DNA of 64,000 nucleotides from Cryptomeria japonica. Lineage: Eukaryota > Streptophyta > Pinopsida > Cupressales > Cupressaceae. Below are positions 50,893 through 60,314 of this stretch, one piece after another. The first letter of the stretch is position 1; each line of letters begins with the position of its first letter. A model generated the notes under the pieces. It had not been told where the DNA came from. It did not search any database and was given only the letters and a program-made list of their open reading frames with translations. The DNA lies in NCBI RefSeq assembly GCF_030272615.1, contig NC_081414.1:520251185-520315184 (forward strand), written 5' to 3'. The position numbers were made by a program, and so were the translations under genes.

Positions 50893-51155
50893 CCACTGTG
50901 CAATACATAGTGGCCTCGCCCCCGCCGACCACTGTGCATTCCACAGTGGGAGGCGCCGCCGTCCACTGTGCATTGCACAATGGGAGGCGCCACCGTCCAC
51001 TGTGCCTTGCACAGTGGGAGGCGCCGCCATCCACTATGCCTTGCACAGTGGGAGGCGTCATCATCCACTATGCCTTGCACAGTGGGAGGCACCACTTACC
51101 ACTATGCGATGCATAGTGGGGAGGTGTCGTCGACCCCTATGCAAAGCACAGTAGG
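50893..51155. repeat. CHR LTR4 hairpin minisatellite, eight units
   Basis: Eight units of 34-36 bases, each with CCACTGTGC...GCACAGTGG arms and a GGAGGCGCCGCC-type spacer. The unit length is not a multiple of three, so several overlapping frames are open across the array on both strands. These are repeat artefacts, not genes. Confidence 0.88.
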
Positions 51156-51235
51156 TTCGACCGAGATTTTACAGCTCGTCACTTTTTTTTTTTTTTGTAG
51201 TTTATTCAATATTTTTTTTTTTTATGTATATTTAT

Positions 51236-51237
51236 AT

Positions 51238-51323
<86 letters not shown>
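51236..51323. repeat. TA microsatellite in CHR LTR4
   Basis: An almost pure run of TA dinucleotides, about 88 bases, at the place where LTR2 and LTR3 have shorter and more interrupted AT-rich tracts. Confidence 0.92.
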
Positions 51324-51326
<3 letters not shown>

Positions 51327-54238
51327 GGATGTATACAATGCATAATGTTTTGGCCAATTTACTTTGCAAATATAGATTTTACATATATATATATATATTT
51401 TTGAAACCCTTAGATTAATTTAAATACTCAAATTTTTATCACTGTTTATTATCATAGGCATGAATATGATTTTGCTAAAATCTGAGATAGAAAAAAAAAG
51501 TATATAACTATAGGTTTATCTCCTACAATTAAATAATGGCAGACTTCAATAAATTTATACCACCTTATATAAATATTATTATTAATTTTTTTTTAAATAG
51601 ATAGCCTATTGAACTTCAGATTTACTTTCTACACAAAAGTAATTAATAGAATTTATTGAACCTAAAACAACAATTATAGGACTATGAAACTATTTAAATC
51701 AACTATCTATTTATTCTAGATTTCTATTTCTGTAACTAAGTAAATTCCAGAAACCAATAAATTTAATAGCAACTTAATAAATCTAAAATTTATTAAATTA
51801 GAACTATAGAATTAGTAAAAAAAGATACTTAAGATTTTATTTCTACAATTAATTATGAAACTTTATTTTCTACAACTATAATTATCTAGAATCCATAAAC
51901 TTAGATCATGCAATTGGGAAGAATAAACTACAATATTCACATTCATAGCAACATGCATACAATCATTAAATCCTTTCTTTATTCCCTAGATTTATTTCAC
52001 AACCATATAGGGATAAAATAAATTCAGATGCTTTCCCACATTTTTAATATACACAACAATCATTAAAATTCAGAAAACAACACTTTAGAAAACTGAATCC
52101 AGATTTATTCATTTCTGCTTTTGCAATATAGCAACTAAACTATTACATTTATAGGAATTACTTTAAAAGACACTATAGGCATTATACAAATAGGTCACTC
52201 AAATGAGGACATTTTAAATTAGAAAATTACATATTTCCAAATGGATTCTTCAACAAATAACTCGATCAAACTTCCACTTGTCCTAATCCCTTTCTTTCAA
52301 CAACCTGCAAATAAGATCAAGGATATGACCATGCAGTGCTCACCTCCCAGCCCAGGCTAACTGGTAGCCACCCCCAAGCTTGGAGAACCAAGCCCTAGAT
52401 GGGAAACAAAAATGCAAACACAAAGGGACAAAATGCACACAAATTCAAACACACTCCCATTCCGACTACACTGCACCACACCTTGGTGATGACCTTTTTA
52501 TGGGTGGTAGTGGATAAATTACCCTGAGGAGAACTACAAGTATGAAAAAGGACATGTAGCCACCTCATGGAAAACCATATACATCAAGTATAGCAACCCC
52601 TTAAATCCTTATGCCCCCCAAGGTATTCATGCCTTATTTCCCTCCTTATGACCCCCATTGCACAAATAGGCCATCCAGCAAGGGTCACACAAAATCCCTT
52701 GTGATCGCTCTCATAATGAGAGTCTCTTACTCAAGGGCTATCACTGCTACCACCCACAAGATCCTCCTCTCTCCCAAGAGTAAGAGGTCTTGATGACTCC
52801 CAAACACACATACAATACATAACACAAAATACCAAATGAAGTTTCCAAACGAACATGCAAAGAAGCAAATCTTTTACACCAACATTACTTTCAAACACAC
52901 GCAAACAGAAAGCCATTTTAAGAAGAATACAACCAACCTTAATTTGCCCAAAGGTAGGTTAGTTTTGTTGAGGATGAGCAGCCCAATTCCATGGTTCTTC
53001 TCCTTCTACCCTTAGCCAAAATTCTCTATTCAAAATCTAGTCTATTCTTTTCAAAATTTCTCGTCTCCAAAAATGGAGAGTGGGTGATTACCCACAAATT
53101 TTCTAATTCTTGCTTAAGAAGCCCATTGTGAGAGTTCTCACAAGTTTCTAAAAACTAAAGAGGAAGGTAAGATAGAATGGGAAAGGGAACTCTCATTTGA
53201 AAAGGAAAGTTTACAACTAGATTCAAATCTTCTAATTTCAATTTTCGCACAACTTAGAAAAGTCAATTTTTAGGGTGTCTAAAAGGTCACTTGGGAGTAG
53301 AAACTTGCCTTAAATTACCCCTAACCCTTAGGTATACCTTATGGGCTTTAGGAAACCCTATTAAACTAACCCTAAGTGTTCATTTAACCCTTTTTAAACC
53401 CCTCTGAAGTTTATTTTCTTGTCAAACCTATGTTGACCATCCCAAAGATTCTTTACCCAAGGCATTTATGACATCATGTTACCTTAATTGAAAAAAGCTA
53501 TAGTTAAACACTTTCCCACCAAGAGACAAATTTAAAAATTCAAACTTAAATCCACACATGTGTCAAGTGACAAAAAGAAAACACTTTTACAAATTAATAC
53601 ATGAAATCATCTCTTGTGGATTTTACATAAATCAATTTAATAACACTTAACACACATGCATCATTTACTGTTATGAATAAAATACAACACAAATGGGGTG
53701 TTGTCTCTCCAAATATACAAACCCTAGCTTACGAACATACATAAGTCTAGGTTTGGTTCTTCGTAATATTTCCATGGTCACATTGATAACTTTCTATGCA
53801 TCTCAATTTACACATCAGTAACTTTCAAATATCCACATATAATATAATTCATAGGATTAATAATACACATCATCACTTGCATATAATTTACATCTAAACA
53901 ATTTAAATACATCTTTTATGCAAGCGATTTCACACAAGAAATTCATCCTAATTCTCATAATATTGATCCACACTTAAACATACATCATAATTCTATTATC
54001 ATAGTAAAGTCCTGCAAATTCAATAACAACATTTATGACTGCAAATTAATCTTATTAAAAAATCATGTAGTATTCTATCTCATAAAGCATATAAATAAAT
54101 CATCCATATATAGCAATATTATCCAAATCATGAAATCATATAAGTTCTAAATCCAAAATGCATAAAAATAAGTAATTGTAATAGTCTCAATATAAAAAAC
54201 CACTGAAATGTCAGACTAAGTCGAGGTGGGGCCTCACA

Positions 54239-54243
54239 TAAAC
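54239..54243. repeat. Target-site duplication, right (TAAAC)
   Basis: Second copy of the 5-base duplication, directly after LTR4. The sequence then continues as the COP2 LTR (TAGAAGAAAAGAAGAACC, compare 17667). Confidence 0.92.
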
Positions 54244-55651
54244 TAGAAGAAAAGAAGAACCGATTGAGTGTCTGGTCAGTGATCTAGTCTAAATCGACAC
54301 ATCGATCGAAGCTAGCAGTTGGTCGACATGAATGCCATGTGGAGTAAAGGCGGTGGACTTGCATGCTATAGTAGATGTAATTTGAACTGACAAGGTAGTT
54401 GGAGAGTTGGTCTACATTAATGGTAGATCCTGTAAATCATGGGATGTGTTGTAGACCATTGTAGAGGTTTGTGGCTTGAGTTCTGGAAGACAATGGAGAG
54501 CAAGCCCATAGTGATTGAGGATATCAAGGTAGATGAAGGAAACTGCAAGATCAATCTTGGTGATTGACCAAGAAATCAATTGACAGAGTAAAAAGTAGAT
54601 TGCCAAAGATAGAAGGTGTGATCAAGAAGGCATGACAATGGCAGTGATGAGAAAATAGTTGTTTTGGTGATCAGATCAGACAAGATTTGATTAAATTTGG
54701 TTTGTGTCGAGGTTGACAAGGAAACCCTAGCCTCTTGAGATTTGAATTGTCTTTTGGTAGGAAAACTAGGTTATAAATATGTGAGCTAAAGATATTGTTA
54801 AGTGTTGCTAAAGAGAAGAAGATAGGGCTGCTACGAAGTGATTGTGTGTTGCATGAGAGAGTTAGATCAATTTGAATAAAAATAGAAGAAGAGAATAGTG
54901 ACTGAGTGAATGAAGGTTAACCTAGTGATAGGGTTTAATAGAGGGTTAATCGGTATGGTTTGAGCAACCGGTATAGCACTGGAGTCCATCTGAGGAGATA
55001 ACAGGTAGGTGCTTGTACTGATAGGAAAACATTTGAGAGGACTAATGAGCATAGCAGTGAGGAGGAGTTCCAATAGAGTGGAAAAAGAGTAGAGGTGAAC
55101 TGATAGAGTTTACTGACAATACAATAGCAGATGAGAGCATCAGGAGAGGTGCATGGGTGTAGCAGAGAAGGTGTCTCACCAATAGAGAAAGGTATATGAA
55201 ATGGTTACAAGACTCACTTGTAACAAAATAAATACTTTTGTATTTGAAGCCATCTATGTGATCACTAAGTTGTAGCTCAGTGCAGGAGTTGTAGCTCCTT
55301 TGGGTTGTAGCCCATAAATCAGTTAGGATTTGGCGACCTAATTCAAGGGTTGTATCTCCCTAGGTTGGTGCCCTAAACATTGTAACATAGATTTCATTAT
55401 GAGGATGGATTGGAGTAGTAGACTTTAGCAGCATTTCTCACTGAATTTTTTCTCCATCTTGGGTTTTCCTCATATATGTTGGTGTTATGTGATGTCCTTC
55501 TTGTGTGAATGCATTTGCGTTGGTCTCCCCACTAACTAGTAAGTCTACACTAGTTAGATCTGATAACTGGTATGCTCACATAGAATAGTTCAAGGGAAAA
55601 GTTTGAGAACCACTGATTCACCCCCCTCTTAGTGGTGCATTGTGTCTAACA
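54239..55651 (+). repeat. COP2 second LTR, right part
   Basis: Continues the COP2 LTR alignment from about 17656 of the first LTR to its end (GTGTCTAAC A), then a primer site. It acts as 3' LTR of the first COP2 internal region and 5' LTR of the gag fragment on the right. Confidence 0.92.
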
Positions 55652-55653
55652 AT

Positions 55654-55665
55654 TGGTATTAGAGC
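55654..55665 (+). promoter_or_regulatory. COP2 second internal: primer binding site
   Basis: TGGTATTAGAGC, identical to the site at 19082, two bases after the LTR end. Confidence 0.88.
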
Positions 55666-55724
55666 CTAGGTTCCCAGTTAGATGAGAGTTCTCCAACTTG
55701 GGTAGATTCTAGCTTAAGGACACA

Positions 55725-56279
55725 ATGGTTTGTTTGGTGTCAATCCTTTCTCCTATGTTTGATGGTTCAAACTATTCTATTTGGAGTTGTAGAATGAAAG
55801 TCTACCTATCCTCTCTATGGTTTGTTGTTTGGATGTCTATTGTAAATGGCTACCCTAGTAAAGTCAGTCCTCCCATCGATTTATATACAGAAAGAGGAAA
55901 CCAGTGCAATGAAGCAGCCATGAAGGCTATACTCTGTGGTTTATCTGATAATGTTTCCTCACAAGTGGATAGATGCATATCTGCAAAAATCTTGTGGGAT
56001 AGATTGAAGAAGCTCTTTGGAAATGAGCCCACTACTGTAGAACCATCTTGTGATGATATGATAAGAAATGCATCTCATGTATCTGCAGATGATGAAGGCA
56101 GATATGCTAGCAGCTACAACAATGATGAAGAAGGAACCCACCTCTTCATGGCTCAAGAATCAGAATATGAGTGGCACACATCTGAAAATGATCATGCAAA
56201 TCACTCCTACCGACAAGATGTGTTTGGTAGTGATAGTGAAGGGGAAGAAGAAGAAGAGGAATTCTCAACCCAACAATAA
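55725..56279 (+). pseudogene. COP2 second copy: gag N-terminal part, open for 184 codons
   Basis: An open frame from the same ATG as the first copy: MVCLVSILSPMFDGSNYSIW, NQCNEAAMKAILCGLSDN, SAKILWDRLKKLFGNEPTT, ending in an acidic DSEGEEEEEE run. Both stops seen in copy 1 (after GFDV and DVSS) are sense codons here (W and Q). Homology with copy 1 ends near 56258, and the last seven or so codons come from unrelated sequence. The rest of gag is gone, so this is a truncated remnant. Confidence 0.8.
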
Positions 56280-56380
56280 GAATAATAACTCTAGTTGAAG
56301 TCTCAACCCGAAGTTTGGACATTCATTTGGTAAAGTCAATATTTCCATAGCTAGTGTTCATTTGATTATCAATCTAGGGA
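56259..56380. other. Unassigned stretch between COP2 and ATH
   Basis: These 122 bases match neither the first COP2 copy nor the neighbouring LTR by eye. No ORF. They may be filler from the rearrangement that truncated COP2, or part of the ATH LTR if its end is misplaced. Confidence 0.4.
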
Positions 56381-57541
56381 TGTAATACTTGAAATGGGTT
56401 TGCACTATATATGCACTAAGTTCTTGCGACAACTATTCTCCATTACTACAGCAACTAACATTATGCGGAAAAGATAAGCAAGAATTGAAACTATAGAAAG
56501 GCTACAGGAAAACTTCTGCATAAATTTATAAAATCAATACTGGATAAATTCAATGTTGATAAATAGAAATTACTCTATTTTGGTTTGGCTACAGGAATAG
56601 TGAGTTGATCTATTTCTAGTGGCTATAGGAACAGTCAATGCAAGAACATCTACTGCAGCTAAGGAAAGAAAAGTAATCTTAACAAATGAACAGGAACACT
56701 CACCAAGTGGGCTCGCTTAGATGAGTGATACCAAGCTTCCCAAAAACAACTCTAAAAGCTTAGAATAACATATTTTTATTGATCATTCTTTGGAATTCAT
56801 TACATGATTCAATATGAAAAGAAACTCAACAATACTTATGAAAAATCTTTTTCTCTATTTTTTCCTTCTCTTTCTATCCAACCTCTGAAAAGATAAAGAG
56901 ATTATTATTAAAAACAAATCATCTACAATAGACAACACAAATCACTCCGAAAAGAAGAGGTGAATAATTGACCGAGAAAGGAGATAGCTAGAGTTATGCT
57001 ATAGGAAACGCGGATCTAAACTAAACCATAATCATAACATACTGTGGTAGTATTTACAACTTTAATGTCCACCTAAGTTAGACATTGGTAGTATCACTTG
57101 ATTTCTCCTCTTATGTTGTTCCTTATGCTTCTCAACTTTTCTGTTGTTTGATCTTTAGTCATCTTCTTGAGTATCCTTTCCTTGAACTAGTGTGATAGGT
57201 GAACATCCACCGCATCATCATTTATTCCCTACACTTACAAAAGAAATAACATACAAGAACATACATACGCATTTTATTTAATCAGGACATCTATTAATTT
57301 CACATATGATATTGCCCTAAACAATTCGCATGGCAACATGAATAAATCACATGGCTATAGGAATAAATGGCATGGCTGCAGGAATAAACTGGCAAATATA
57401 AAACATGATTTAATAGGTTTAGGCTAACATATGGAATACATATACTAAACTTCCAATACATCACTACCACTATGCAAAGTAAAAGATGATAAAAGCTCAA
57501 GAGTTCCGAGGATAGAAATATGACAATGTCTCAACTCATCA
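56381..57541 (-). repeat. ATH 3' LTR (putative)
   Basis: The right end is well placed: the minus strand reads a purine tract and then TGATGAGTTGAG. The left end is a guess at TGTAATACTTG (56381), giving about 1.16 kb with TG/CA ends. The partner LTR is outside the window or lost. The phrase GGCTACAGGAA or a close variant recurs at about 56503, 56587, 56620, 57352 and 57372, and again in the end of pol (60320-60470). Confidence 0.5.
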
Positions 57542-57556
57542 TGCCCCCCAATTTTA
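57542..57556 (-). promoter_or_regulatory. ATH polypurine tract
   Basis: The minus strand reads AAAATTGGGGGGCA directly before the LTR start, 16 bases after the stop of the accessory frame. Confidence 0.7.
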
Positions 57557-57571
57557 AGATCTTGCTGATCC

Positions 57572-59812
57572 TCAAGCAAGAGGAATTTTTTTTATTCTTG
57601 CACTAATTCTTAGGTCACCAATGGTTCCTTGACCTCTTCCTCCTGAAGATAAATTCCAATAAAATCCTTTCATCTTTTCCATCTTGGACCATTTGGCTTC
57701 TTCTATAACTGCTTCATAGGGCTTATCCATAGTCTTACATCCCAATAGTGGCAACATAAGAATAGGAGGTTGAAAGATCAGTGGTAACCAGTTATTGGTC
57801 TTCTCTCTACCCAGTTGTATCTATTTGGGGGCTCTTTGCATAGCTACCTAAAAATTTGGTAGTGACTGAGGTTCTCCCTACTTCAATTCTTCTGGTAAGT
57901 TATTCCAGTGCTGAGTTAACCCATCTATTGGAGTTGCACTATCAGTCTAAACTAAATGCTCATATGCCTGGTATATTTCCTCCCTCATTGGAAGCACTAG
58001 CTTCCTAACATAATCTCTTACCGGTAATTTTTGCCATTCATAATAAAGAACTCTTGGCTCTTTTGCTTCCTTCCTCAATGGCAATGGACAATCAAATTCA
58101 AAATCTTTGTATGCTCTGGTTTGTGCCCCCATGCTAATCTCATTTTGAATCCATGACATTAAAGATTTTATATGGATATCACCAATATATAACAAAGGAT
58201 TCCACTCACTATCTAAAGCTACAACATAGTTATGTAAATAAAATTCACATAACAAATTTTTCACAGCTACTGGAGAAGTCTGGTAAGCTTCATAAAATTC
58301 CTCAGGGGTTTCTAAAGAGGGGCTAAGGTCCCTGACAATGCAGTTCAATTTAAAATTTAAATACCATTCCCATAAATGTGGAGCATAAACCCCTAGAGGT
58401 GCCCTACATTGCATCAATTCGGGGACCATACTAGTGATTGCTTCAACCTTAGCCTCTATTTCTTCAATTTTGTTATCCCTCTTTTCAATTTCTCTTTGTT
58501 ATTTGTCAATAACCCCTTGCAATCTAGCCCTCTCTATTTTCCATTCTCTATAAAATGTTAATGCAATAGATAAACTGCTTAGGGATGATGGCAGTCTAAT
58601 AGGTGTTACCTTAGGCTGTGGAATCTCTTCGACAGGTTCCTCAAGATGCTCTGCCACATAAGCAAGATTTGACAGTCTATCTACATCATCTTCTTCCTAG
58701 ATTTCAACATCTATAGGGCTCCCTTCTTCTGATGTTTTCACTGAAATAACCTCTGCCAGATCACCTGTTGGACGAGCCTTCTAGGTTGTACTCTGAGTTC
58801 TCACATAAACCTTTGAAGTGGTTGTAGGAATGGTTTCTTCTTGTGGCTCTGCTGCATGAGTTTTTCTTTTTGACCTACACCTCTTGGATACAGGAGAAAT
58901 TTGAGTTGCATGTGGATGAACCATATGTTCTTCATCTGTTTCATTTATTTCCAATTCCTTCCCTTTTCTCTTAGCAAATGGTGAATCTCTTTGAAGAGAA
59001 GTGGAGGGTTTCTCCACATTTGCCTCAACTATCTCTTCTTCCATAATAATCGTAGCTCCTTCGGCAACAAGCAAATCATTCTCTGTAGAAACTATGGGAG
59101 AAGAGGGTTTTGCACTATTTTCTTCTTCAACTGGTGGATCATCTGCAACAAGAGCATCTTCAACCCTAAACTGCAATATGTCCTCAAATACCCCCCATTC
59201 CATCTATGAAATGTCTCTAAGAGAATGTTCTACAAGCAATTTAATCAAACAATGATGGCTGACAGAATGATTTCCATTCTTCCACATTTCTTTGGCACTT
59301 GTAGAAATGGGCTGGTATAGAAAATTAAGGACATTCACCCTTCGGCCATGCCATAGATGACAAAGTAATTTAAAATGTGGTGAATGTAGATTTGAATACC
59401 TCCCTTCCCAAGTAATGTATTTCATTACATATAAAGCTACCTAAGGCCACTCTACTAGTAGGGAAACCCTCCTAGTTCCTTGCTTGTTCACCGTTAGAGG
59501 TCCATCTATAGGAAGTGTAAACTCTGCTCTGGCGCTCCTGGCATTTTTTGATTCTAGAAACATTTCTTCTTCCTACGGCAACCCTGTAACTTCAGCTATC
59601 CACTACTCTATAGCAATGACCCTTAATCCTTTAACTATAGATCCTCCTTCGTTGAAGGAATGCATAAACTCTACAACAATTTCTTCATTAAAGTCCTTGA
59701 TTTTCAAAAAGTAATCAATCCAGCCATGGTGTCTAAAATAATGCTCACAAAGAGCATCCTACATCAACACATCATGGACTGTTGGTTCATGGTGGATTGG
59801 ATCTCCACCCAT
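57572..59812 (-). pseudogene. ATH accessory ORF3 between pol and 3' LTR
   Basis: From ATG 59812 to TGA 57572 is 2,241 bases, 746 codons plus stop, with no frameshift. I count 12 internal stops: 11 TAG and one TAA, most at places where Gln is plausible. The N-terminal block has DFNEEIVVEFMHSF, WIAEVTGLP, VMKYITWEGRYSN and CLIKLLVEHSL. The middle (58781-59203) is acidic then basic, with KRCRSKRK. A short coiled coil follows, then a conserved-looking block at 57947-58429 (LWEWYLNFKLNCIV, RVLYYEWQKLPVRDYV). The position after pol is that of the env-like ORF in Athila elements, yet no signal peptide or membrane segment is evident. The N-terminal pattern recalls plant transposon-associated proteins. 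Function is unknown. Confidence 0.7.
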
Positions 59813-60314
59813 TTATTACTTTGTTAGTATAACACACTTTGCAACTGAGAAACAGAGAACCAAAATATCTTACAGACTTGAAAATTGAAAATTCCATACA
59901 TATCTTCAAATTTGGTGGTAGAATTTATTACTTCCTTGCGTCAAAGAATATCTTGTAAAAACAATGATGGCAAGCAATAAGTTCTAGGTACCAAAAAGGA
60001 TGAATAATTACTAACTTTGGAAACCGAACCATAAAACACCCCCCAACTTAACTTAGCATGTGTCCACACAAGTTGACGAGATTTAGGGGAGTGTATGCGG
60101 ATTCAGTAAGATAGTAATAATAATGAAATCATAAATGCGTAATTAAAATATAATACAATTTGTACATACCTGCAGTCGTACATAAAGGAAGGCAAAATGA
60201 AATGAAATGATAGATAAGAAATTGAGATGGGATGACGTGGATGGAAATTTTATTTATGGAGAAGAATATTTCCATAAGCCATGGAAATATTTTTGTGAAA
60301 TGATGTGAGAAGAA
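59813..60314 (-). other. ATH spacer between pol and ORF3
   Basis: About 500 bases, AT-rich and noncoding. AAACACCCCCCAACTTAACTTAGCATG near 60035-60062 reads as a purine-rich run on the minus strand. It may be an internal polypurine tract or a splice/promoter region for ORF3, but I cannot decide which. Confidence 0.45.

Larger units (their letters stand above)
23581..54238 (-). mobile_element. CHR tandem array: LTR-internal-LTR-internal-LTR-internal-LTR
   Basis: Four LTRs (23581-27034, 31984-36155, 41095-45042, 49948-54238) alternate with three internal regions of 4,949, 4,939 and 4,905 bases, all in minus orientation. Each internal region has a primer site on its right and a polypurine tract on its left, with no foreign bases at any junction. 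One 5-base duplication flanks the 30.66-kb whole and none flanks the individual units. Each internal region holds one long gag-pol frame ending in a chromodomain-like segment, which places it among the chromoviruses. Confidence 0.93.
49948..54238 (-). repeat. CHR LTR4, outer right LTR
   Basis: At 4,291 bases it is the longest LTR of the array, TGTCATGCCC to CCTCACA, followed by the TAAAC duplication. Extra length comes from more hairpin repeats and a long TA microsatellite. Confidence 0.93.

Noticed and set aside
50893-51155. Possible CRISPR-like array of spaced palindromes
   Set aside because: Spacers are themselves near-identical and the context is a plant LTR, so it is a minisatellite.
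50703-51345. Several overlapping open frames on both strands in LTR4
   Set aside because: They are produced by a 34-36 base repeat that has no stop in several frames; residues repeat with the unit, and other LTRs do not keep the frames.
56259-57541. Possible host gene between COP2 and ATH
   Set aside because: No frame over 70 codons and no splice-like coding pattern; the polypurine tract at 57542 shows that most of it is LTR.
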